A DNA stretch of 20,548 nucleotides from an uncultured Ruminococcus sp. Its GTDB lineage: Bacteria; Bacillota; Clostridia; Oscillospirales; CAG-272. A program made the position numbers and the translations under genes. The notes under the pieces are model-generated. The model was not told the DNA's origin. It was given only the letters and a program-made list of their open reading frames with translations, and did no database searches. Location: NCBI GenBank assembly GCA_902803255.1, contig CADCPG010000238.1, positions 1-20,548 of the forward strand, given 5' to 3'. How positions within the stretch are numbered: position 1 is the first letter of the stretch; each line of letters opens with the position of its first letter. Of this stretch, positions 13,840 to 20,548 are shown piece by piece.

Positions 13840-14553
13840 ATGATTGAATTTCAGAACGTAAGAAAAGAATACTCCGACACCGTCGCGCTCAACGAGATCT
13901 CGTTCACGATCGCCGACGGGGAATTCGTCTTCATCGTCGGGAAATCGGGCGCCGGAAAAACGACGGTCACGAAAGTCCTCCTCCTCGAAGAGAAGATCGA
14001 CTCGGGAAAGATCCTCATCGGCGGCGACGACATCTCCGCCTACCCCGACCGCCTCATACCCTACCACAGACGCAGGATCGGCATGGTGTTCCAGAACTTC
14101 AGGCTCTTCCCCGACAAGACGGTCTACGAGAACGTGGCCTTCGCGATGAGAGCAGTGGGAGCCGCCTCCGCCGACATTAAGACGAGAGTCCCGATGCTCT
14201 TACGCATGATGTCGGTCGAGGACAGGGCGACGCACTATCCGATCGAACTGTCGGGCGGCGAGCAGCAGCGCGTCGCGCTTGCGAGGGCGCTGGCGAACAA
14301 CCCCGACATAATCGTCGCGGACGAACCGACGGGCAACATAGACCCGCAGATGAGCTACACCATAATGAACCTGCTGCTCAGGATCAACCGGCTGCTCGGC
14401 AAGACTGTGATCGTCGTAACTCACGAAAAGGCGATGGTCGACAGCTTCGGGCAGCGCGTCATAACCATCGACGGCGGCAGTATCGTTTCCGACACCCCCG
14501 CGGCGGCCGCGGGCGACACCACCCCGGAGGGAGGCGACGGCAGTGAACAGTGA
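13840..14553 (+). CDS. ftsE: cell-division ABC ATPase FtsE
   Basis: FtsE is the cytoplasmic ATPase of the FtsEX complex, which transmits ATP hydrolysis across the membrane to activate peptidoglycan hydrolases at the septum. The 237 residues show all ABC motifs: Walker A GKSGAGKTT (34-42; the second residue is Lys where Pro is common), Q-loop Gln85 in GMVFQNFRLF, signature LSGGEQQR (137-144), Walker B IIVADEP (157-163) and H-loop His195 in VVTHEK. Residues after about 210 form an Ala/Thr/Gly/Asp-rich tail not usually present. The gene ends inside the start of ftsX, overlapping by 11 bp. The ribosome binding site (AGGA, 11 bases before the ATG) is modest. Walker A alone would not separate FtsE from other ATPases; the adjoining ftsX makes the call firm. 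Confidence 0.93.
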   Translation: MIEFQNVRKEYSDTVALNEISFTIADGEFVFIVGKSGAGKTTVTKVLLLEEKIDSGKILIGGDDISAYPDRLIPYHRRRIGMVFQNFRLFPDKTVYENVAFAMRAVGAASADIKTRVPMLLRMMSVEDRATHYPIELSGGEQQRVALARALANNPDIIVADEPTGNIDPQMSYTIMNLLLRINRLLGKTVIVVTHEKAMVDSFGQRVITIDGGSIVSDTPAAAAGDTTPEGGDGSEQ

Positions 14554-15532
14554 GCCTGTGACCGAAAAAAAGGTCGAAAACGGGGCCGGTAACACGCCCG
14601 CTCCCGATGGCACGGAGAAAAAGAGCAGGCGCAGACCGGGGCGCGGGTCAGGTATCTTCTACTTCATCTCCGAGGCGTTCAAGGGGATGCGCCATCACAG
14701 CGTCATGACGGCGGCCTCGGTGATAGTGCTCACCTCCTGTCTCGTGCTCCTAGGAGCCTTCCTGATGCTTCTCCGCAACATTAACGTCAACCTGGAGAAA
14801 CTGGGGCTGCTCAACGAGATCGCGGTCTTCACCGACGGCTCGCTGACCCCTGAGGAAGTCGGAGCCGTGGGAGAGAGCATCAAAAAGCTCGACAACGTCG
14901 ACACCGTGAAGTACGTGTCGAAAGACAGCGGCCTCGAATCGATGAAGGAGCAGTATCCCGACTATTCGGACCTCTTCGAATCGATTAAGAACAACGGTGA
15001 CAACCCGCTCTCCGATTCGTTCATAATCACATACAGGGACAACTCCGGCGTATACGAGCTGGAATCCGAACTGCACAAGATCCCCGGTGTCGTGAAGGTC
15101 AACAACCGGCTCGACTACGCGGTCAAGGTCGGGAACTTCAAGAACGGCATGTCGTTCGTCTTCGCGTGGTTCTTCGTGCTTCTCTTCACCGTCTCTGTAT
15201 TCATCATCTTCAACACGATCCGCCTGGCGGTCGAGGGCCGCAGGAACGAGATCGACATCATGCGCTACATAGGAGCGACGAACTCCTTCATCATAACACC
15301 GTTCATAATCGAGGGATCGCTCATAGGCGGCGTTTCCGGGATCCTAGCCTTCTTCGCCGACATGGGGCTGTACAGGCTTGCCGTGTCGAAGCTGTCGGCC
15401 GAGCTCGATATCCTGGAATACCTTCCCTTCCGGTCCTTCGCGGCTCTGCTCATCATAGGTTTCCTTGCCGTCGGGATCCTCTCCGGCGTGCTGACCAGCC
15501 TTTTCTCGATAAGGAAGAATCTGAAAAACTGA
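14543..15532 (+). CDS. ftsX: cell-division membrane protein FtsX
   Basis: FtsX is the permease-like partner of FtsE. This 329-residue copy has the expected plan: a long charged cytoplasmic N-terminus (1-50), TM1 about 54-77, a large outer loop of about 120 residues (78-200), TM2 about 203-226, TM3 about 253-277 and TM4 about 298-320. The conserved cytoplasmic loop RNEIDIMRYIGATNSFI (233-250) contacts the ATPase. The outer loop, with AVFTDGSLTPEEV and LHKIPGVVKVNN, is the region that binds a coiled-coil hydrolase in relatives. The start is GTG at 14543, preceded by GGAGGGAGG; the 11-bp overlap with ftsE indicates coupling. The next gene encodes the likely hydrolase partner. Confidence 0.93.
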   Translation: MNSEPVTEKKVENGAGNTPAPDGTEKKSRRRPGRGSGIFYFISEAFKGMRHHSVMTAASVIVLTSCLVLLGAFLMLLRNINVNLEKLGLLNEIAVFTDGSLTPEEVGAVGESIKKLDNVDTVKYVSKDSGLESMKEQYPDYSDLFESIKNNGDNPLSDSFIITYRDNSGVYELESELHKIPGVVKVNNRLDYAVKVGNFKNGMSFVFAWFFVLLFTVSVFIIFNTIRLAVEGRRNEIDIMRYIGATNSFIITPFIIEGSLIGGVSGILAFFADMGLYRLAVSKLSAELDILEYLPFRSFAALLIIGFLAVGILSGVLTSLFSIRKNLKN

Positions 15533-15544
15533 CAGGGTATCAAA

Positions 15545-16936
15545 ATGAAAGAAAGAAAGCCGAAAAACAAAAGGGCATCCCTTCCCGCTTCACTGTCTCT
15601 TCCCCTTCCCCTTCCCCTTCCCCTTCGCGCACTGTCTGCGCTGCTGTGTGCTCTGATGCTGTTCGCGCTGGCTCCCCGCGCGGGAGCGGCGGCCGCATAC
15701 ACCAAGGCCACATACGAGGACGTGAAGAACTCCACGACCGAGGAGATGCGGAAGCAGATCGAAGAGCTCCGCGACCTGCTGGACGAGACGAAGGAATCGC
15801 TCGCCAGGGCCGAGGAGATAAAGGCGACGGCTGCCGAGAAGCGCGAGATATACCTCACAATGCAGGCGCTATACGAGGACAGCCTGAAATACATGGAGGG
15901 CGAACTCATACTCCTCGAGAAGGAGGCCGACGACATCGCCGTTAAGATCGCCTCGCTAGAGGTCGAATACGAAAAGAGCTATGACGACTTCCTGCGGCTC
16001 ATCAAGATGAGCTACGAGGAGGGCGAGGCGAACTACATCGAGATAATCCTCGGAGCCTCCGATCTCTCCGACCTGCTCTCGAGGATCGAGCGCGTCTCGT
16101 CGATGATGAAATACAGCGAAAAGGTGATGAACAGGCTCTCCGACGAGAAGGCCGAGCTCTCCGCACAGTACGACGCCCGGGTCGCGAAAGCAAAGGAACA
16201 GAGCGACCGGATCGAGGTCTACGAGGGCAAGCAGCGCGAACTCGAGGAGTGGCAGGCCGCGAACGAGGCCGAACTCTCCGCGATAGAGGGCGAGATCGAG
16301 AAACTGGTCGCAGAGAGCGAGAACTATACCGACCGCACCGACGTCCTCGACGCCGAATTCCAGAAGATGGTCGACGAACTCGAGGCCGCCGAGAACAAAA
16401 AACGCGCCGAAGCCGCCGAGCGGGCGAGGCAGGCCGCGATAGCGGCAGCCGAGAAGCGCCGGCTCGAGGAAGAGGCCGCGAGGCTCAAGGCAATCGAGGA
16501 GGCCGCCCGCAATCAGGGATTCCTGTGGCCGCTGCCCAATTCCTGCCGCACGGTATCGTCGCAGTTCGGGATGAGGCTCCACCCGGTATACGGAAAATAC
16601 CAGATGCACTACGGCGTCGATCTGCCCGGTCCCAAGGGGACGCCGGTCTACGCCAGCAAGGACGGCAAGGTGACCGTCGCCAAATACCACGTGTCATACG
16701 GATACTACATACTCATAGATCACATCAACGGGACTTCGACGCTCTACGCGCACCTCGACACCGGCTCACTTAGAGTAAAGGCGGGCGACACCGTCAGGCG
16801 CGGACAGCAGATAGCCGGCATCGGCACGACGGGAGTGTCGACCGGATACCATCTGCACTTTGAAGTCAGGGTGAACGGCGAATGCGTCGATCCGCTGAAA
16901 TACGCGATGGCTCCCGCAAATCTCGTGATCTGGTAG
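15545..16936 (+). CDS. secreted coiled-coil / M23 peptidase, PcsB- or EnvC-like hydrolase working with FtsEX
   Basis: This 463-residue protein has a basic N-terminus, a hydrophobic signal segment (about 27-46) and a likely cleavage near AGA-AA (about 47-50). Residues about 60-320 are a long Glu/Lys/Ala-rich coiled coil, as in FtsX-bound hydrolases and activators. Residues about 326-463 form an M23/LytM domain with intact metal ligands: His355 and Asp359 (MHYGVD) and His438 in H436-L-H438. His403 (YAHLD) is also present. EnvC of E. coli lacks these catalytic residues and only activates other enzymes; this protein should be an active endopeptidase. Its place 12 bp after ftsX, inside the same transcript, supports FtsEX control. 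An unusual Leu-Pro repeat precedes the signal core. Confidence 0.9.
   Translation: MKERKPKNKRASLPASLSLPLPLPLPLRALSALLCALMLFALAPRAGAAAAYTKATYEDVKNSTTEEMRKQIEELRDLLDETKESLARAEEIKATAAEKREIYLTMQALYEDSLKYMEGELILLEKEADDIAVKIASLEVEYEKSYDDFLRLIKMSYEEGEANYIEIILGASDLSDLLSRIERVSSMMKYSEKVMNRLSDEKAELSAQYDARVAKAKEQSDRIEVYEGKQRELEEWQAANEAELSAIEGEIEKLVAESENYTDRTDVLDAEFQKMVDELEAAENKKRAEAAERARQAAIAAAEKRRLEEEAARLKAIEEAARNQGFLWPLPNSCRTVSSQFGMRLHPVYGKYQMHYGVDLPGPKGTPVYASKDGKVTVAKYHVSYGYYILIDHINGTSTLYAHLDTGSLRVKAGDTVRRGQQIAGIGTTGVSTGYHLHFEVRVNGECVDPLKYAMAPANLVIW
15599..15626 (+). repeat. tandem hexanucleotide repeat in the signal-peptide region
   Basis: Four exact copies of CTTCCC plus a partial fifth encode alternating Leu-Pro just before the hydrophobic core of the M23 protein's signal peptide. 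Each unit adds two residues, so copy-number change would alter length without shifting the frame. Confidence 0.85.
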
Positions 16937-16954
16937 GACCGGTAAGTCTGAATA

Positions 16955-18388
16955 ATGGAAAACAGGATAGAAACTGATATTCCGGCTCCGGACGAAGTTC
17001 CCTCCGCGGTCCCGGCGGGACCGGGCGACTCGGGAGCGGACGGACAGAAGGCCGGAAAAAGCGGAAGACACAAGCGCGGCGTACCCGTGAGGGTATTCGT
17101 GTTCGCGCTGATCGCGGCGCTCCTTGTAAGCTACATGGCCGCCTTCGCGACGGTATCGAACATATACAAAACACGCATCGCGGACCTTGCCTCGGAGCGG
17201 AAGAGCGATGCTCCGGACAGGCTCGACACGGTCGTGGGACTGATCAAGAGCCATTCGTACTACGAGGTCGACGAGGATACGCTCTGCCGTTCGCTCCTCG
17301 GCGGATACGTCAACATCGTCGGAGACAGATACGCGTACTACTATGACGAAGAGGAGTTCAGCGCCCTGATCTCCGAGAACTCCGGCGACAGCCAGGGGAT
17401 CGGGGTCAGCATCATCGAGGACACCGATCACAAGTGCATCAAGATCATAGCGGTGTACGAGGGCAGTCCCGCGGCCGCCGCCGGCATCGCGGTCGGCGAC
17501 AGGATAATCAGCGTGGGCAAGGGAGAGAACGCCGAGCCGCTCTCCGGAATGAGCTACGAGACCGCGGTCGGAAAGCTGACCGGAGCCGCCGGAACGACGG
17601 CCGAGTTCTCAGTCGCGCGCGGCGAAGACTTCGACTCCGCCGAGATCATCGATTTCTCGATTAAGCGAGACCACTTCACAACCACGTCCGTCATGTACCG
17701 CGTAAGCGACCTCTCCGTGAACGGACAGAAGGCCGGAGTCATAAAGATAACGGGATTCGACCTCACGACGCCCGACATGTTCGAAAAGGCGATGGACGAA
17801 CTCATCGCCGCCGGCTGCGGATACTTCGTATTCGACGTCAGATACAACCCGGGCGGAGACCTCGCGTCGATCACCGCCGTGCTCAGCTTCTTCCTCCGCA
17901 AGGGCGACACCGTCATACGCACGGTCGACCGCTCCGGCAGCGAGGAGAAGACGACGGTCGCACCGGTGACACTTACCGGCAACTATGAGGGCTGCAGCGT
18001 GAGCGCAGAGGACATCGGCAAGTACCGCGAAGCCGCTCTGGGGCATTCCGCCGTGCTCGCGAACGGCAGCACCGCCAGCGCCGCCGAACTCTTCACGTCG
18101 TCTCTCAAGGACTACGGCATCTCGCTGATCGTCGGAGAGAAGACCTTCGGAAAAGGCAGCATGCAGTCGGTCTTCAATCTCGCGTTCTACGGATTCCCCG
18201 GCGGCCTGAAGTTCACCACCAAGATGTACTTCCCGCCCCTCTCGGAAGGATACGACGGCATCGGAATAGAGCCGGATCTCACCGTCGAACCGTCCGAATA
18301 CATGAAATCGAAAAACATTTTCGACATCGCCGACAAGGACGATGTACAGCTCACAGCGGCGCTCGACCGTCTCGCGTCGGGGCACTGA
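16955..18388 (+). CDS. membrane-anchored PDZ-S41 carboxyl-terminal processing protease
   Basis: This 477-residue serine protease of the Ctp/Prc family cleaves extracytoplasmic substrates near their C-termini. An acidic, Gly/Pro-rich cytoplasmic segment (1-40) precedes one membrane helix (about 45-67). A PDZ domain follows at about 145-225 (GIGVSIIED, AAAAGIAVGDRIISVGKG). The S41 core shows VFDVRYNPGGDLASI (292-306) and the catalytic set Ser375 (NGSTASAAEL), Asp386 (LKDYG), Lys400 and Gln404 (TFGKGSMQ). Position is judged by alignment to E. coli Prc, where the Ser also lies three residues before Glu. The spot usually occupied by Ser-Ala-Ser-Ala-Ser here reads S-T-A-S-A. It starts 18 bp after the M23 gene. 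A role in processing cell-wall hydrolases is inferred from this neighbourhood. Confidence 0.92.
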   Translation: MENRIETDIPAPDEVPSAVPAGPGDSGADGQKAGKSGRHKRGVPVRVFVFALIAALLVSYMAAFATVSNIYKTRIADLASERKSDAPDRLDTVVGLIKSHSYYEVDEDTLCRSLLGGYVNIVGDRYAYYYDEEEFSALISENSGDSQGIGVSIIEDTDHKCIKIIAVYEGSPAAAAGIAVGDRIISVGKGENAEPLSGMSYETAVGKLTGAAGTTAEFSVARGEDFDSAEIIDFSIKRDHFTTTSVMYRVSDLSVNGQKAGVIKITGFDLTTPDMFEKAMDELIAAGCGYFVFDVRYNPGGDLASITAVLSFFLRKGDTVIRTVDRSGSEEKTTVAPVTLTGNYEGCSVSAEDIGKYREAALGHSAVLANGSTASAAELFTSSLKDYGISLIVGEKTFGKGSMQSVFNLAFYGFPGGLKFTTKMYFPPLSEGYDGIGIEPDLTVEPSEYMKSKNIFDIADKDDVQLTAALDRLASGH

Positions 18389-18439
18389 TCCCCGGGCGAC
18401 AGCATTAGAATAATATTTTTTTGGAAGGATAACACTGAC

Positions 18440-18946
18440 ATGGCTGAGAAGCAGGTTTATTCAAAGGAAGCGTACGACAGCCTCGTTCACAGGCTGGAAT
18501 ACCTGAAAAACACCAGAAGAGGCGAAGTGATCCACGAGATCGAGGTCGCCCGCGGATTCGGAGACCTCTCCGAAAACGCCGAATACGACGAGGCGAGGAC
18601 CGAACAGGCGAAGGTCGAGGCCGAGATCAAGGAGCTCGAGGAAAAGCTCCACAACGCCGAGATACTCGACGAGGCCGCGATGGACCACGGGATCGTGTCT
18701 GTGGGTTCGAGGGTCAGGGTCCGCGACTTCGATTACGATGAAGAGGAAGAATACGTCATCGTAAGTTCGAACGAAGTGAATTCCGAGGAGAACCGCATCT
18801 CCAACCTCTCGCCGATCGGCAAGGCGCTCTCCGGACACAAGGCCGGCGACACAGTGACGGTGGTCGTTGAAAACACCAAAGGCGACGTCATCAAGTCGTA
18901 CGACTTAAAAATAATCGGCGTGGACCGGGAAAACAGGGCGGAATGA
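18440..18946 (+). CDS. greA: transcription elongation factor GreA
   Basis: GreA enters the RNA polymerase secondary channel and stimulates transcript cleavage to rescue stalled complexes. The 168 residues show the coiled-coil N-domain with the diagnostic tip G41-D42-L43-S44-E45-N46-A47-E48-Y49. The C-terminal domain has VSVGSRVRVRDFDYDEEEEY, then ISNLSPIGKALSGHKAGDTV. The acidic tip residues Asp42 and Glu45 are present, so the factor should be active. ATG 18440 follows GGAAGGA by about ten bases. It lies 51 bp after the protease gene and five bases before lysS, an arrangement common in Clostridia. The run of seven Ts at about 18415-18421 has no good stem before it, so transcription from upstream probably continues. 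Confidence 0.95.
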   Translation: MAEKQVYSKEAYDSLVHRLEYLKNTRRGEVIHEIEVARGFGDLSENAEYDEARTEQAKVEAEIKELEEKLHNAEILDEAAMDHGIVSVGSRVRVRDFDYDEEEEYVIVSSNEVNSEENRISNLSPIGKALSGHKAGDTVTVVVENTKGDVIKSYDLKIIGVDRENRAE

Positions 18947-18951
18947 TCCAA

Positions 18952-20548
18952 ATGGCAGAAAATGAAGAAATGACCGGCGCCGCGGGTGCATCCCCGGCGA
19001 CTCCCATTCCCCTTCCCTCAAACGAGGCGGAGGCCAGAAGGCTCAAGCTCGACGAACTGAAGAATTCGGGCTGCGATCCCTTTAAGATCACGGGATTCGA
19101 CGTAGACGCCGTCAGCACCGACATAAGGAACGACTACGACCCCGAGACCGGGGCTTTCCGCACTCTCGGCGGCGCATCAGTCTCGGTAGCGGGACGAATC
19201 ATGTCGAAGCGCGTCATGGGCAAGGCGTCGTTCTGCCACATACGCGACAGGGCCGGTACGTTGCAGGCGTACGTCGCTCGCGACAGCGTGGGGACCGACG
19301 GATACGCCTCATTCAAAAAGTACGACGTGGGCGACATAGTCGGCATCGAAGGCCGGGTCTTCGTCACGAAGACGGGCGAGCCGTCGGTGCACGCCGAAAA
19401 GCTCACCCTTCTAGCCAAGGCACTGCGTCCGCTTCCCGAAAAGTTCCACGGATTCACGAACCAGGAGCAGCGCTACAGACAGAGATACGTCGACCTGATC
19501 GTCAATCCCGAGGTAAAGGACACCTTCGTCAGGCGGAGCGCCATCCTGCGCGAACTGCGGGCCTTCCTCGATGCCAAAGGCTTCCTCGAGGTGGATACGC
19601 CCATACTAACCCCGTTCGAGATCGGTGCGTCCGCCAGGCCCTTCTACACGCATCACAACACGCTCGACATGGACATGGTCCTGCGCATCGAGACCGAGCT
19701 CTATCTCAAGCGGCTGATCGTCGGCGGCATGGACAAGGTCTACGAGGTCGGACGCATATTCCGCAACGAAGGGATGGACCCGAAGCACAACCCCGAGTTC
19801 ACGTCGATCGAGCTTTACCAGGCCTACACCGACTTCCGCGGCATCATGGACCTCGTCGAGGAGATGATGAAGACCGTCGCGCAGAAGGTGTGCGGAAGCA
19901 CCGCGGTCAACTACCAGGGCGAGACCATCGAACTCGGCAAGTGGGAGCGCATGACGATGATCGATGCCGTTAAAAAGTATTCCGGAGTCGATTACCGCTC
20001 CTGGGTGACCGACGCCGACGCCGTCGCCTGCGCCGCGAAATACGGCGTCGAGCTGCCCGAAAAACATACGAAGGGCGCGATACTGGCCGAATTCTTCGAC
20101 AAGTTCGTTGAGGACAGACTGATCCAGCCCACATTCATCTACGACTATCCCGTCGACATAAGCCCGCTCGCCAAGCGCAAGCCCGACGACCCCGAATTCA
20201 CCGAGCGCTTCGAGTATTTCATCTGCGCCACCGAGTTCGGCAACGCCTTCTCGGAACTCAACGACCCGCTCGACCAGCGCGAGCGCATGGAGCGCCAGGT
20301 GGCCGACAGGCTGGCGGCGGATCCGGCGTCAAAGGCAAAGGTAGACTACGACTTCATCACCGCGCTTGAATACGGCATGCCGCCGACGGGCGGTCTCGGA
20401 TTCGGAGTGGACAGGCTCGTGATGCTGCTGACCGACAGCCCGTCGATCCGCGACGTCCTTCTCTTCCCGACTATGAAGAACACCGACTCCGACACACAGG
20501 GAAAGCCCGCAGAACAGCAGGCATCCGCCGATAACGCGCCAGCCGCGG
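18952..20548 (+). CDS. lysS: lysyl-tRNA synthetase, class II, 3' end outside the window
   Basis: LysRS charges tRNA-Lys. The frame stays open from ATG 18952 to the last base, giving 532 codons with no stop. The anticodon-binding OB domain spans about 75-155 (VSVAGRIMSKRVMGKASFCH, IRDRAGTLQAYV). The catalytic domain shows GASARPFYTHHNTLDMD, RIETELYLKRLIVGG, motif 2 (VGRIFRNEGMDPKHNPEFTS) and motif 3 (GGLGFGVDRLVM, about 480-491). The conserved core normally ends near LLFPTMKN (503-510). Here at least 22 more residues follow, rich in Gln, Ala, Ser and Asp. The ATG has only a weak purine stretch upstream; reinitiation after greA, whose stop is five bases away, is likely. A second ATG at 18970 is possible. 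Confidence 0.95.
   Translation, partial: MAENEEMTGAAGASPATPIPLPSNEAEARRLKLDELKNSGCDPFKITGFDVDAVSTDIRNDYDPETGAFRTLGGASVSVAGRIMSKRVMGKASFCHIRDRAGTLQAYVARDSVGTDGYASFKKYDVGDIVGIEGRVFVTKTGEPSVHAEKLTLLAKALRPLPEKFHGFTNQEQRYRQRYVDLIVNPEVKDTFVRRSAILRELRAFLDAKGFLEVDTPILTPFEIGASARPFYTHHNTLDMDMVLRIETELYLKRLIVGGMDKVYEVGRIFRNEGMDPKHNPEFTSIELYQAYTDFRGIMDLVEEMMKTVAQKVCGSTAVNYQGETIELGKWERMTMIDAVKKYSGVDYRSWVTDADAVACAAKYGVELPEKHTKGAILAEFFDKFVEDRLIQPTFIYDYPVDISPLAKRKPDDPEFTERFEYFICATEFGNAFSELNDPLDQRERMERQVADRLAADPASKAKVDYDFITALEYGMPPTGGLGFGVDRLVMLLTDSPSIRDVLLFPTMKNTDSDTQGKPAEQQASADNAPAA

Noticed and set aside
18380..18425. Possible promoter (TAGAAT box) and T-run terminator between the protease and greA genes
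   Set aside because: No acceptable -35 box lies at the right distance, and no stable stem precedes the Ts.

Overview
The window looks like chromosome from a GC-rich member of the Bacillota, most likely a gut-type Clostridia lineage. That assignment is an inference. It rests on near-consensus sigma-A promoters (TTGACA, exactly 17 bp, TATAAT or one base off), GGAGG-type ribosome binding sites, a lipobox substrate-binding lipoprotein, and an ftsE-ftsX-M23 peptidase-S41 protease-greA-lysS block typical of Gram-positive genomes. There are 15 apparently intact or window-truncated protein genes, one decayed gene fragment and one small hypothetical gene. I saw no tRNA, rRNA, insertion sequence, CRISPR array or prophage gene.

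Positions 1-1090 (+ strand) hold the 3' end of a GH16-type glycosidase that has lost its catalytic centre by an in-frame deletion, then a YgjV-like membrane protein and a perfect-stem terminator. Positions 1135-3302 (- strand) hold a sugar isomerase/epimerase, a D-2-hydroxyacid dehydrogenase translationally coupled to it through a TTGA overlap, and a small hypothetical protein. Positions 3337-5641 (+ strand) form a two-gene unit: a beta-lactamase-fold serine hydrolase and an imidazolonepropionase-like amidohydrolase, with its own promoter and terminator. Positions 5640-10070 (- strand) form a three-gene unit: a large cytoplasmic beta-helix/PHP-phosphoesterase fusion, an FAD oxidoreductase coupled to it by an ATGA overlap, and the rRNA methyltransferase gene rsmJ.

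Positions 10196-10810 (+ strand) are a monocistronic Xre-type regulator whose promoter lies inside an imperfect inverted repeat. An orphan solute-binding lipoprotein (10816-12339, - strand) is divergent from a CdaR-type sugar-diacid regulator (12691-13794, + strand). Their shared control region carries two promoters, repeated ATTTGTG half-sites and a sequence able to pair with the lipoprotein's ribosome binding site.

From 13840 to the end the + strand encodes the housekeeping block. FtsE and FtsX form the membrane ATPase that controls peptidoglycan hydrolysis at division. The next gene encodes the coiled-coil/M23 hydrolase it presumably controls. A PDZ-S41 carboxyl-terminal processing protease, GreA and LysRS follow. 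LysRS runs off the window with an unusual C-terminal tail.

The clearest points for a second look are the beta-helix/PHP fusion with its FAD partner, the catalytic-core deletion in the GH16 gene, the divergent lipoprotein/CdaR control region, and the placement of a CdaR-type regulator directly in front of ftsEX.
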